Below are positions 39,014 to 50,450 of a stretch of DNA of 64,000 bases, one piece after another. This DNA comes from Pyrocephalus nanus. Its lineage: Eukaryota; Chordata; Aves; Passeriformes; Tyrannidae. A model generated the notes under the pieces. It saw nothing but the letters and a program-made list of their open reading frames with translations, was not told where the DNA came from and searched no databases. Where the stretch lies: assembly GCA_038380795.1 (NCBI GenBank), contig CM076269.1, forward strand, positions 5,580,001 to 5,644,000. The letters are read 5' to 3'. The translations under genes and the position numbers were made by a program. Within the stretch, counting starts at the first letter, position 1. Every line of letters begins with the position of its first letter.

Positions 39014-40099
39014 GTGATAAGTAAGGACTATTTAATATGACTGAGAAAAGTTATTCCTCTTTTCCAGTCCATAACCCTTTTCCCTCCCAAAACTATCCTT
39101 GACAGATCAGAATGTTACAATCCTCTCACTGATGTGAAAAGCTCACCAGCTAATATTTGTTTGCAAAGCGGAAGGTTTCCTTCTCCCCCAGGGAGTTAAT
39201 TTTCTTCGTGAATTCTGGAGTGATCTTTAGTGACTCCCTTCTTGGGCATCTGTCCTGCCGTCCTCTCCAGTGAGTGGAAAAGTCAGATCCTCTGACTGAA
39301 ACGAACTAGCTGCATTCTGATACTTGCTTGATTTAAATGCACCCTCCAGGGGAAATACAAATCTTCCATTCTTTTTCCCATGTCTCTCCCAAGGTGAATG
39401 AATAGTCCCATCCGTGCCTTTGACTTGCTTTCCTCCCTGAAGATCTCCATCTTCTGTGGAGAAAGGCACCTTTCCCTAAGGCCGTGTTTCACCCTTTTTC
39501 ACCTGCTCTCTGTCCTCCAGCCAGCACCTACACTCCTGTTGTTACCCTAATTTGGCAGAATGAGGAGGCAGTTTACTGCAACAGCACTGCTTTGTATCAG
39601 AACAGGACAGGACTCACCATGGCTCTGTTAGACCACAATTCCCTGACTGAGCCCTGGAGAGTGGAAGGAGAGCCACAAATATCTGCAGGAAAAATAAAGC
39701 AAGGACAAAACCACATGCAGGCACAAGAAGGGGAATGAGTGATGGTGGGAGATAAACTGGATGGTGAACTTAAAACCACTGGGTAATGCTTAAAGGAAAG
39801 AGCTGAAGACTCTTTTCCAAAAGACGGGGTGGTTTTTCAGTTTAAAGAGGAAGGCATAAGGATGATATGACCTGATCAAGATCACCTGTTTGCCTCTGTG
39901 GAGAAAGGCTTTCATCATGCTTTGCTACTGGAAATACTTTCAACCAAGTTACAAAGTTTGAAGGTTTCAATTTTTACTCCACGCACATATGAAAGGATCT
40001 GCCACTGCATTAATGGTGTAGACATTAGATACTTCCATCTGCTTTCTCAGGACATGGACATGTAGCTACATATAAAGCTGTGATCTGGCTATAGAAATT

Positions 40100-41057
40100 C
40101 CCCCCAGATTGTCCAGCCCACCCTTATGCAGCAGCTCCCTTACCTGCTGGGGGCTCCTTGGGCATCTGGCTTGGAGGTGATGGTCGGCGGCAATGCGTGA
40201 GGACGGTGTGAAAGCTCCCGGCGATTTTGGTGCCGCTAAAGCAGCCAGCAGCCCCCAGCTCTGGTATCGGCATGTGGATGAGGGGCCGCGGTTCTGCCCA
40301 GCCAGCTCGCTCTGGAGCAACCGGCTGAGAACTGAAGAGGTTTCCTCCAAAAACCAATAGGGCATTCTGAGACGGGTGTCTTCCTTCAGCTTCAGATTGT
40401 CTGCAGTGATAAAGTGATTCCCACTTCCCCTGTTCAGCCCCAAAGCGCCATCCCTCTCCTGCATCCCCTGCCCGCACTGCGAGAGGTACCTGCGGGCGGC
40501 CTTTGAGCTCTGCGGACCATTTCTCTTTCTCTCTGGAAAAAGAAAAAACCTTTCCCCAGGATTTCCTTACCCAAGAGGTCTCACCAGGCTGCGAAGTAAC
40601 TAAACCGAGGGGCTTGGTTTCGTGGAGAATCCCTGGCTGTTGCCGGCACTGACTTTGGGCCAACTCTAAGCGCTCTCCGCAGGGAAAAAAAGACAACGAA
40701 ATCCAAGCGCAGGAGGGGTCCCGCCGGGAGGTTACCTGCTCTACTGCTGGGGGCTGGCGGCGACACCAAACTAGCCCCGGGCTGGCCGTCGGGATTGGTT
40801 TTGTTTGGTTTTTCTCCTGGGAGGAAACACCTCTTCCGAGGAAAGCGAAGTGCCGCTGAGCGGGGCCGGCCCAGCGCTGGCCCCGGGACCCCCGGGGGAG
40901 GGACCGCTCGGGGGCACGGCTGCGGATCGAACCCCAGGAGAGGCTGGGGGATTTAGTCATGGGAGTCGGGACCCCTCCCCGGGGACCTCCTCCTCCCCTC
41001 GGGGGAGAGGGGCCGGGCGGGCCGGCACCGCACGCCCCTCCGGGGGGGCGAACGCCC
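40100..41057 (+). promoter_or_regulatory. FOXE3: FOXE3 upstream region and CpG island shore
   Basis: CpG density rises from about 40.18 kb and becomes very high from 40.85 kb into the gene. CCAAT occurs at 40354-40358 and inverted at 40794-40798. The minus-strand ORF of 278 codons across 40124-40960 is an effect of GC richness and resembles no family. The region probably contains the FOXE3 proximal promoter and lens regulatory sites; no individual enhancer is proven. Confidence 0.55.
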
Positions 41058-41064
41058 TATATAT
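41058..41064 (+). promoter_or_regulatory. FOXE3: Likely FOXE3 TATA box
   Basis: TATATAT in CCCTATATATTGCC stands out inside an extremely GC-rich island. A start of transcription about 30 bp later (near 41090) would give a 5'UTR of about 145 bp with no ATG before 41233. Confidence 0.55.
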
Positions 41065-41089
41065 TGCCAAGCGGCTCGGGACCGACCTC

Positions 41090-41232
41090 CCCATCGCAGG
41101 GAGCTGCCGCGGCGCCAGCCCCTTTCCCCTTCCCCTCCCTCTCCCCCTTCCCCTCCCCTCGGGGGGGGCTCTTTCTCCCGCCGCTTCCCCCCCATCCTCC
41201 GACGAGGAGGAGGAGGAAGGCGAGGGCCGTAT
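41090..41232 (+). other. FOXE3: FOXE3 5' untranslated region (start inferred)
   Basis: GC-rich leader containing a 60-bp pyrimidine tract (41106-41166), a run of nine or so G, and GAGGAGGAGG. It has no upstream ATG. The start is set from the TATA box only. Confidence 0.4.
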
Positions 41233-42396
41233 ATGAACGCGGCCGGCTTCCCCTGCCTGCGAGGCATGTGCACGCTGCCGGCGCCCAGCCCCGCCGCCGC
41301 GGCCAGCCCCGGCTCCCCCGGGCCGCCCCGGGGGTCTCCGCAGGCGCCGCCGGTGAAGCCGGAGCCGCGGGGCGGAGGGGGCAGCCCTGCCCCGCCGCCG
41401 CCGCCCCCCGAGGAGCCGCCGCCCCCCGCCGGGGGCCGCCGGAGGAAGCGGCCGGTGCAGCGGGGCAAACCCCCGTACTCCTACATCGCCCTCATCGCCA
41501 TGGCCATCGCCAACGCCGCCGAGAGGAAGCTCACCTTGGGGGGCATCTACAAGTTCATCACCGAGCGCTTCCCCTTCTACCGGGAGAACCCGAAGAAGTG
41601 GCAGAACAGCATCCGCCACAACCTCACCCTCAACGACTGCTTCGTCAAGATCCCCCGGGAGCCCGGACATCCCGGCAAGGGCAACTACTGGACACTGGAC
41701 CCGGCTGCAGAGGACATGTTTGACAACGGGAGCTTCCTGCGCCGGAGGAAGCGCTTCAAGCGCACCGACATCACCACCTACCCCGGCTACATGCAGAACT
41801 CCAGCGCCTTCACGCCCCCGCCCGCCGGCCGCCCCGCAGCACCGGCAGCGCCCTACCCCAATGCCCTCTGCTCGCCTGGCTACGGCCCCCAGCTCTCCAG
41901 CACTGTCTTCCACCCCTATGCAGCCGGGGCAGCACCGCCGGCACAGCATCCCAGGATGTTCAGCATCGACAGTCTCATCAGCGGGCAGCAGGCCCTGCAG
42001 CCCTCACCGCCCTCCGAGCTGGGCCACCCATCGCTGGGTTTGCCCGGAGCCGAGTTGGCTCCTGCCTGCTCCGCCAGCAGCTCCGAGCCTCCCTGCTTCC
42101 AGGCACAGCCCGTCAGCCCCGGCTTGCTGGGCCGGGCTGGCCCCAACACCCTGGCTTACCCCTATGCCGCCTCGCCCCCTCACCTGCCCGTGGCACAAGG
42201 CAGCTACTCGCCCAGCAGCCCGCAGCTCTACGGGGCTCCCAACAGACTGGCCCTGCCGGCCATGCGGCCTCCGGCCTGTGCCGAGCACGGCGAGCAGCTC
42301 CTGGGGCTCTCTGCGTCGCCCCTCGGCCAGTTCGGCTCCAGCAACACCTACATGAGGCAGCCCAACTTCCCTGCCGGCCTGGAGCGGTACATGTGA
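41233..42396 (+). CDS. FOXE3: Forkhead box protein E3
   Basis: Intronless transcription factor of 387 aa that acts in the nucleus and is required for lens epithelium in vertebrates. Residues 1-68 are rich in Ala, Pro and Gly, with a VKPEP motif at 41-45. A basic RRRKRP (69-74) precedes the forkhead domain (about 78-172), which has WQNSIRHN from Trp123. RRRKRFKR (170-177) ends the domain as a nuclear-localisation wing. FSIDSLI at 243-249 looks like the FOX eh1/Groucho-type motif. The C-terminal [15 protein letters not shown] (373-387) matches the FOXE3 ending and differs from FOXE1, which with the CMPK1-FOXE3-FOXD2 order settles the paralogue. Human FOXE3 is 319 aa, so this copy has longer flanks. 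The first ATG (41233) has T at -3, a weak context; Met13 has G at -3 and is an alternative. Confidence 0.95.
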   Translation: MNAAGFPCLRGMCTLPAPSPAAAASPGSPGPPRGSPQAPPVKPEPRGGGGSPAPPPPPPEEPPPPAGGRRRKRPVQRGKPPYSYIALIAMAIANAAERKLTLGGIYKFITERFPFYRENPKKWQNSIRHNLTLNDCFVKIPREPGHPGKGNYWTLDPAAEDMFDNGSFLRRRKRFKRTDITTYPGYMQNSSAFTPPPAGRPAAPAAPYPNALCSPGYGPQLSSTVFHPYAAGAAPPAQHPRMFSIDSLISGQQALQPSPPSELGHPSLGLPGAELAPACSASSSEPPCFQAQPVSPGLLGRAGPNTLAYPYAASPPHLPVAQGSYSPSSPQLYGAPNRLALPAMRPPACAEHGEQLLGLSASPLGQFGSSNTYMRQPNFPAGLERYM

Positions 42397-42960
42397 TGGG
42401 GTTGAGGGGGCTTGGCTGGACGTCCCCAGGCTCCCAGGAGCATCTTGGAGAGGTGGACTTCTCCCTGCTGCGGGGGCCAGCTGGGGGAGCGGACACAGGT
42501 GTGGGAGGACTCAACTCCTCTGCTTCTCAGCTGATTTTGAGGTGGAGGCAAGGTGATCTGTTTTTCCGCTTCATCTCTGGCTGCATCTGCCAGGCAGGGC
42601 TCCCCACACTTGTCTTTCTGCACAGCCTGGCCCCGGGGATGCCATCTGCAGCAGTGCACCCCTAGGGTGAGGAGCAGCACAGCCAGGAGGTGGGTGCACA
42701 GTGTAAGGTGCAGGAAACTCCCACAAATGGGTTTTCTCCTCTCTTCCCTGGGTGCCTCCTGTGTAACTGGAACAAAAGTTATCCAAAAATCCCACTAAAC
42801 AAGTTCACTGGATTTTAAATGAATATTTAAGATGTTTATCATTTCCTTTCCCTGTAGGAAAAGAAACCCCGACTTGACTACTTCTTTTTACTATTTTTAA
42901 AAATTACCTCTATTGTTAGAAAGGACTTTTTTAAAATAAAGCTTTTTCTTCCAACGTGAC
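42397..42960 (+). other. FOXE3: FOXE3 3' untranslated region
   Basis: About 560 bp from the stop to just after AATAAA at 42935-42940. That hexamer is followed by TTTTTCTTCC and a TGCTGCTGTTCC stretch suited to cleavage. I see no second good signal for a kilobase. Confidence 0.65.
42935..42940 (+). terminator. FOXE3: FOXE3 poly(A) signal
   Basis: Canonical AATAAA about 540 bp after the stop, with T/GT-rich DNA downstream. Confidence 0.6.
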
Positions 42961-45439
42961 CAGTGCTGCTGTTCCTCTGGCTCTGGATGAATTTTGGCAA
43001 GAGGAAATTATAGTCTTGTAACTGGTGGGAAACGGACTTGTGCTGCTGTTGTGACACTGCCACGTCTTACATTTTTAGTGACACTTTCCAAAGCGCTCTA
43101 TTTTATTATGATGTTCTTAAATCTGAGTGGTAACTCCTGTAAGGTTTGCCTATGCAGCTCTTACTGGACTTGATGATTTCCATTTGTGTACATGGAATGT
43201 GTCTTCCCTCCGAGGAACCCCTTGCAGGTGAAATTCTGATTTAGCGCATCGAATTAGGAGATCGTATTTTTTTCTTCCTAGCAACAAAATCAATTAAAAT
43301 TCTAACCTGTTCACTGGCCAGGCTGCTGCTATTTATTTACAGGACTGCCAGCCAGACTGTCTCACCAGGTTTGAAGGCAGAATTTCCCATCCCCGGATTT
43401 AGTTGTTTTTTTTTTTTAATTTAAACATCCTTTGGTGCCAAGCTAGGATTTCTTTCCTATTTTTCAAGTGTGCACTCTGAAGCAGAGCAGTTTCTCTAGT
43501 CCTTATTGCACCTTTCTCCCTAAGGAGGAGTTGGATGTCAGTTGAGCTTTGGCGTAAAACAGCATCTTATTCCCCAGCATCTAGGCACAACCAAAAGCTG
43601 GTGTACATGTGGGTACCCAAGGAGTCAGTTTTTGTCCACAGCTTGGGAGCTTGTGGCTTTTCATTCTTTCATTCTATATCCTTCATAGAAACAGCGAGAG
43701 GGATTAGTATGAGAGGGAAGGGAAGAAAATGATTTTTTCTTCTTGGCTTCCTTAAAATTTGGACTCCATCTGTCTCTGAAAACTGGTCTAGATCTGTTCT
43801 GCCACCTTCAGCTGAGCGCTGGGTGCTGAGTCTCCTCTCTGGTCGTTCCAGCTTGAGCCTTGCAGTTTCACACTGGTCCCAGTAGCAGCTTCTGTGCTTT
43901 TTCCTTAGAGATAACCCTGCTCAGAAAGGGTGTTGTGAAAAAATGTATCCCTTGGAATACTTTGGCTCTCTGCAGAAGATCTCTATAGGCAGGCATCGTC
44001 CATCTAATGCGAAGTTGCAACATGCCATTCCTGCCTGTGACATTCTATCTGCAGAGATGACTTAGAGGGATGCTGATATAATCACTTGCAAGGACAGTCA
44101 GCAGAAAGAACGTTTGTCATAGCTCACTTTCATTCCCAGGGCCCAATCCCACAATGTTTTGCTAACAAGACAACTTTTGAAATCTTGCCTAAGTATCCAG
44201 GGTGTCAGGGCCAGACATGTGCCCAAAGCACTGGGTCTGCTGAGTGATGGGGCTGTGACTCTGCTGGGTTTGCACCATGAGCAGGAGGGTTGCTGAGGTA
44301 GGGAAGAACCAGGTGCTGGCATGAAAGAAAAGCAATGTTGGGTGGAGGGGGTGGACAGGAGATGCTGTGGTTCTGCCCAGGTGGGATGCACTGGGAAGAG
44401 TCAAGCAAGCTGTGACATCTCAAACTGGGCTGTGGCGGCTCCTCCCCCGTCACCCTGAAGACTTGCAGGAGCAGGGAGATGGTGTCAGGGAGCTTTCCAA
44501 CTTCCTGGCATCTCTGGGTGTTAAGTACTGGTGAAGCCATGGGGGCTCAGGGTCCCTGAAGGGCTGGGCTGTGGCTTGCTCCTGTCCCCCAGCTGCCTGT
44601 GCCCTCCTGCCACGACCTGTCTGGAGAGTAGCACCCAGCTCAGGATCTAAGGATGCGTCTGCAAGAGACCCATCCCACCCCTGTACTTCTGCAAGAGGGG
44701 TCTCTTCAGCACCCTTCAGACTCTGGCTTCACACCAGATCCACCATAGTGGAATGAATCCCTGAAAACCTGGCTGAGAGAGAGCAGATGACCCTATTGCT
44801 GTGTGCTGGGACAAACCTTGATGTGCAGTGTTGGGTTGCACGTCTTCCCAGGACACGGTTTATCCCTGTCTGCCAGAGAGCCCCAGCCCAGAGCCCCCTG
44901 CAAGTATCAATAAACCACCCTCACCATGGGTCTTACAGTGCCAAACAGCTGAAAACCAGGAGGAACAACCCCCTTTTCTTCTTTTTCCTGCAGATACTAA
45001 TCCTCACACACACAAAACGCTGGCAACTTGTATTGTGATTGTCATTAAACTAATGCCTTAAGAGTGTCTTCTTGGTTAAGTTAATGTATCCCAACCAGGC
45101 TTTTAAGCTTTCGTTTCAAAGCTTTGTTTACAGTTAGGGTGAATCTAGCAAATGAGTAGGATTAAGATGTCATGTAAAGCATGAGCCTTGGTGGGACAGA
45201 GTAGTTTTAAGCTTTGTAAAGTTTATACCTGAGCCCTTCATCTGTTTTAGTGTCTTTTCTATGTCCCTGTGTAGTGAACAAGAGGGATTTGAACGAAGCA
45301 GGAGTAATTATCACCCAGATTTCAGTTGTAAAACCAAGTCTCCTTTGAAATCCTCCCATCTTTATTTAGGGACTTTAAGGAATATTATGTAATGACAGTT
45401 GCAACTATCTCGAGCTCACACAAAAGACAGAGGCAAAAC

Positions 45440-45917
45440 TTTTTATTCTTCCAAGACTGTGGAATGAATGTCATCCTTCAGGGTGACAGCAAGAGGTATT
45501 CTGAACTTCCCATGGTGGGGAGAGCCCTGTCTCGAGCCCGTGAGCTGCCGACAGGGGAGGTGGAGTTGATCCCGAACGCCAAAGAGATTTAGGTGGTGAT
45601 CTGGGCTATCTTGTCTGACTTCTCTGTGAGTAACTCTTTGCATATCAGGTTGAAATCAGATAACTCGGGCTGCACATTCAGAAACACATAGCCAAAATGA
45701 GCTGCCACTTTGAAAGGATGCTTGTTTTGCTCTGGGAAACACCGGCTGCCCAGGGAGAACCAACCAAGCTGCTGCATCTCTCTGAGTACGGCAGCATTCT
45801 GCATGTTTCATGCTCATACCACCTTCCTGCTGCTTCCAACAGGTTCAAACAAGCAGTAAGAAATGCTCCTTCCAGATTATATTCCCATGCTATAAATAGT
45901 TTTCCATCCTGTTGCAA
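45440..45917 (-). other. Possible terminal exon or retrocopy on the minus strand, unrecognised
   Basis: On the minus strand an ORF begins at 45804 and ends with TAA at 45589. It runs MQNAAVLREMQQLGWF, later KVAAHFGYVFLNVQPELSDF, and looks protein-like in composition. About 140 bp further on there is an AATAAA (about 45444-45449) with T/GT-rich DNA beyond it. A second, overlapping frame (45917-45678) reads DGKLFIAWEYNLEGAFL after an acceptor-like TTTGCAACAG. The two frames do not connect without a frameshift. I recognise no family. It may be a decayed retrocopy, a real terminal exon, or chance. Confidence 0.25.
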
Positions 45918-47950
45918 ACAAACACAGCGTTACCTGAAATTTTTGTTGAAACACATTTCCTGAAGAACTTATTAGTCCCTCTGGTAGAGTTGTATTTTGT
46001 CTGGATGCTGCCAGCTGTCCACTGGCAGTCTCAGTGCTGGAAATGTTACACCATAACTAGCTTTTATTCTATGCAAGGCTTTGCCCTTTGCAAATACATG
46101 GCTTGAAGACAGTCAGTGGTGTTTCTTGGAGGTCAAGACTGAGTCAGTAATGTAAGATGGTGATGGGGATATGGGCAGTGGGTGCAGTGGGATGGGCTGA
46201 GATTGACTTTGCCAGGCAATAATGACTTTTTAACAAATTATCATCTAGGAGTCAGCACTGCCCAAGCTCTGAGCTACATCTCGGGGTATCTGTGTTCGGT
46301 CAGCACCTCTGCTACATCATATTTTGGTCCTTTATATTTGGGTCGTTCATATTCGGGCAGGAGCAGGTGATGGAGCTGCTGTGTTTGTACAGAGCAAGAG
46401 CAACGCTGCTCTGCCCTCCGCCGCTTTACCCCACGGGTGTAACGCCCCGGCATGGGCTGGGGTGGGGGGTGGCAGGGGCGAGGTGGCCCGGAGTGACAGC
46501 CGGCGTGCTCAGGCCAACACTGACCTCCAGTGGAAAGCCCTGGGAAGCCGCTCCCGGCTCCCGGCAGGGGTGCTCAGCATGTACCGGCAGCATCCCGACC
46601 TTTGGGGTCGGTCCTGTGCATGACTGGGGGGGGAAACAGGGCATCGGGGAAGGCTGGGGTACGGTCAGGATGAGACAGGGGGAGGCTTGTTCAGGGACAG
46701 TCCTTATTAAACACAAGGGTTTGGATACAACCTCCAGGCTGGGAAATACCTAAAACACAACTTGCTGACTCTGGGAAGATTTCAGAGAGGAAGAGTTCCT
46801 CTGGCTCTACCTTCTTCTACCCTTTTCCTAAGCCATCACTGGGGACAGGGTTCAGGGTTGGATTGTGCTGGCTGTCCCCTGCAGCTCTTCTCCATAGAGT
46901 GAAAATAGGGAAATAAATGGAAGCACAGTGAGAATCTGTGCCCTTCGTGGAAGGTGAGGGGTTGGTGATGACAAATCACTTCTCTGCAGCAGCCAGCCTC
47001 GTTGGCAGCCTGACTTACTTTGTGTTTGAAATGTGCTACACAGTGTGTGCGTGGCAGAGCTGGGGGCAGCTGAGGTGCAAGGCTGCAGTCAGGCAGCAAA
47101 GCAGCAGAGCCTGAGCATTGACAGAGCAACACCTACAAGCCCTTGGGAGAGCATCTGGGGTCCAGCCATTTCACAGTCCTTGTGCTTTGCTGAAGTGGTT
47201 ACACTGCAGCAGTTGGTTTTGTGCATGAATTGAATCAACTGTGTCATCCCAACACTAACAAGTGGCCCTGGCTCGTGGCAGCTCAGTGTGCTGCACGGAG
47301 GAAGGACGAATCTGGGCCAGTTACATGTGTGCCTGGGAAAAGTTCATTTTCCATTTGCATCAGCACTGCTGACTCAAAGGCAGCAGTGTATGACCTCTGC
47401 AGGGACCTAACCTGGCTGGAGCAAATGGATCTCAAAAGGCACAAATATTGTCCAAGCTCACTGGCCACCCTGGCTCTTTCCTCAGAGCAGGCCATGGGTT
47501 TCAGCAGAGGAATTAGTTCACCAGTTCAGGCCAAGCCAACACAGATCTTTGTTCTATCCTTTTCAGATGATCCCTGCTTGAAAGACAGGAGAGTGAGTAA
47601 AGCTAAGGGACTTCAGTTTCAGAAAGATGCTTTTATGGAGCTGTATCTCCCTCCCAGGAGCCTCTCCCATCCAGCACTTCCATAACAGAGATGTGTTTAC
47701 CCATGGGAAAAACAGGAGGCTGCTGAACCAATCTCCTCTTTACCCTCAAGAAATCACAAGTTTTGCCATCCCAAAGACACTATGAGAGAACGTTTTCCTG
47801 GCAGACCCTAGGTGCATCCCAGCAGAGCTGTGCATTCCCTACATGGTATGGAAATGGCAAAACTGGCCACTTGGTCAAGACACCCTTTGAAGTCACCACG
47901 GAAGTGATAGAAGTGGGGTATGGTTTTGCCTCCTGCACTGTAGCCAGCAC

Positions 47951-47964
47951 CCACGAGGTGGCAG
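47951..47964 (+). promoter_or_regulatory. Candidate CTCF binding motif
   Basis: CCACGAGGTGGCAG fits the CTCF core (CCASYAGRKGGC) with one deviation at the Y position. It lies 5.5 kb downstream of the FOXE3 stop. Confidence 0.35.
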
Positions 47965-48179
47965 CCAGATGACACCCTGGCCAGACCCTGCAGCCCACCC
48001 TCAGCTCTCCTGCCCAGACCCCACCAGCTGCAGACCCTCTCCAAGCAACATTTACTCCTCCCTGGTTACTTATTGTTAGGTTTTCCATAGTGTTGGTTTA
48101 AGCACGTATCCATCTTCCCCCCGCTTGAAGCCCTTTCTTTCCAGGCTGTCTGCTGCTTGGATTCTCCCCGAGCTGATGC

Positions 48180-48340
48180 TCACCCTCTAAGTATAATTGC
48201 AATACAAAGTAGTTTCAGAATAGCGTGCAATAGTGGCTAATTATTTGGAACAATTATACATAACAAAGACAGAGCCAAGCAGCAAGAGGGCTTAATTGTC
48301 TGGCCAAGCATGAAATAGCACAGGATTATCGCTCACAGGG
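48180..48340. promoter_or_regulatory. Candidate enhancer rich in homeobox and SOX-type sites
   Basis: A unique AT-rich stretch between GC-richer DNA carries CTAATTATTTGG, AACAATTATAC, AACAAAG, TTAATTG and GGATTA. These are core words for homeodomain, SOX and OTX/PITX factors. The call is by composition alone; conservation was not tested. Confidence 0.3.
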
Positions 48341-50189
48341 GGAGGGGAGGCAACAGAGGAGAATTGCCCCATAGAATAGGCAAGAATCCAGGCTGCTAGG
48401 GAAGACAAAGTTTATTGAAGAACTTGAAAATTCCCTGCTGAAGCATCTTCTGAGATGGCAGAGAAGACATGAAAAGGATAATGACCCAGAATATGGGCTT
48501 AAGGCACAAATCCCTACAATGACAGACTCCAGGCCTACAGCCGCTTAAGAACATGCTTACATTTTAAGCAGATGAATAGTCCCCTTTGACGGCTCACGTG
48601 CTTAGAGTTAAGCTCAGGCATAAGTGTTTGTAGGATTGGAGCCCAGATTTTTATTACAGCTGGGCTCTTCTCAGTAATGACAGGAAATAAGAGATGTATA
48701 AACCACACAAGCTTCCGGGGCAGTGCCACGAAGCCCTTCACTCTGTGTGAGTGACAAGGACCTGTGGTGGGCTGTGGAAGGGACATCCGCGCCTTCCCTC
48801 CCTGCCACGGAGCTGGGGGAGCAAACAACAGCTGTGCAGGTGGTGGGTGCAGCATGTCCAAGCCATGGCTTAGGAGCTGAGCCTGAGAACACACAGGTGT
48901 GGGCGAGAAGAAGGTGAGGGAGTTGCAAAATGGAGACAGGATCGCTGTTAAGAGCCAAAAGAAAAAAAAGTGCTGCGGGTGTTGGTGGAGTTCAGCCTTG
49001 CTCGGGACCACCGGAGAGCAACGTGTTGGGGAGCTTCTGAGACGGTGGGGAAAAGGGGAATAATTGTCAACAAAAGAAAAGCGATGAAAATGTATGAAAT
49101 AAGAATCCTGCAGAATATGAGCACGTGAATGCAATAGCAGCTCCTATCCAAATATTCTCTGCTGAAGCGTGAGCTGACTTTTTGTGCAGAATAAGGTTTC
49201 TGTTGTGTGAAATCTTCCCTGCTCTTTCTCTGTCTCTGAAGGGTTTTTTTGCAAGGCTTCCCATTTTCACAAGACAGCTACCTGATGGGCAGTAGCACTT
49301 GTCCCTCTGCTTGAACCTAGATCACCGGTTTTCAATTCTCTTTCAGGCTAGAAGGATTTATTTTTGTTAGTGGGACAAACAGCCATGTGCTGGTGACTGC
49401 GGATGTGCTATTCACTGGCAGTGGTGGTGGTAGGGAAGTGGAAGGTGTGGGATATGGATGCTTCAGTGGGCTGACTGACCCCAAGAGGGTATGAGACCTA
49501 TGGCACCTGCCATCCCACGTGCTCCCATGTTGCATGTCCCAGACCTGCACTCATGCATGAAGGTTTGGATGAGGGTGCCCATCTTATGCAGCAGCATAAG
49601 AGAGCAGGCCAGCTTGGGCAGTAAGCTTTTTCCTTAGGAAAAATGAGTGGACACGTGGATCTGTCCCACGGGAGGCCTGACCCCTCCCCACTGCTGGTTG
49701 TACTCTGCACACCCGTATCAGTCCCACAGGGGCTCTCCAGGGCTGTGCTCCACAGGGAGGGAGCTGCTGGTGAGGGAGGTGGCCCTACCACTGCCTCCTT
49801 TAGTGCACCTGAGACCTCACCTATGCCTCGGGAGTCAGCACCCATGGTCCAGGACTGCTGCTAGCAGCCACTGGAGGGCATTAAGTGATCCATACATCCT
49901 TCTTATCCGGCCATATGTGCAGTCCCCTCACCTTCCTCTGGTGCCGACATGTGCTCTGGAAACACCCACATTGCCTTCTTCTCCTTTACACCCAAACTTG
50001 GGGGGGGCTGGGCAGCTGACATCACCCACAGGGAAGGGTCAGGCCAGCATGTGCCACAGTGGGCTGGGATGTCCCTCAGGCACTCAGGACCTTCCCAAGC
50101 TGCCCTGATGCCTCGGCTCATCGCCAGTCCGCTGCAGCATGCCTGTGCCACAGCTCAGAGCAGCAGAGCACGGGTGGAGGATTTTCTCT

Positions 50190-50450
50190 GGAGCCAGAGG
50201 TTAATTATGCTTTATTGGATAATTTTCAGCTGCCAGTCCTGGCAATAAAGGGGATTTCCTCTAGATGGCACGCTTATCTCTGCCCTGGGAGGGAAGCCCA
50301 CCAGCCTGCTTCCCTGCAGGACCCCAGCGATGTATTTTCAGGGAACAGATAACTTACGTCCTCTTAGATAATAATTTTAATGTTCAGTGTCTAGACTATA
50401 AAAAAGCCTGGGAAATGATAATAAGGAAAAGCCATTTTATACTGAGTGTT
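50190..50450. promoter_or_regulatory. Candidate enhancer with adjacent CTCF-like motif
   Basis: This holds TTAATTATGC, TTGGATAATT, GATAACTTA, and AGATAATAATTTTAATG, together with CCTCTAGATGGCAC at 50258-50271, one mismatch from the CTCF core. The reading as regulatory DNA is inference from motif density. Confidence 0.3.

Larger units (their letters stand above)
29601..40099. other. Intergenic spacer, distal part
   Basis: No recognisable gene. It contains poly-T runs (30282-30296, 30686-30746), GTTTT repeats, a CR1 tail at about 37.2-37.48 kb, a poly-A run at 38990-39013 and a consensus-like CTCF motif at 33140-33151. The longest ORF, 31711-32493 on the minus strand (260 codons), has no family resemblance and is treated as chance. 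Confidence 0.55.

Noticed and set aside
40124..40960. 278-codon minus-strand ORF upstream of FOXE3
   Set aside because: No family resemblance; it runs into the CpG island where stops are rare.
40957..41949. 330-codon minus-strand ORF antisense to FOXE3
   Set aside because: It is the antisense shadow of the GC-ending codons of FOXE3, the usual artefact for such genes.
47221..47685. 154-codon + strand ORF between FOXE3 and FOXD2
   Set aside because: No domain, signal or splice context; treated as chance.
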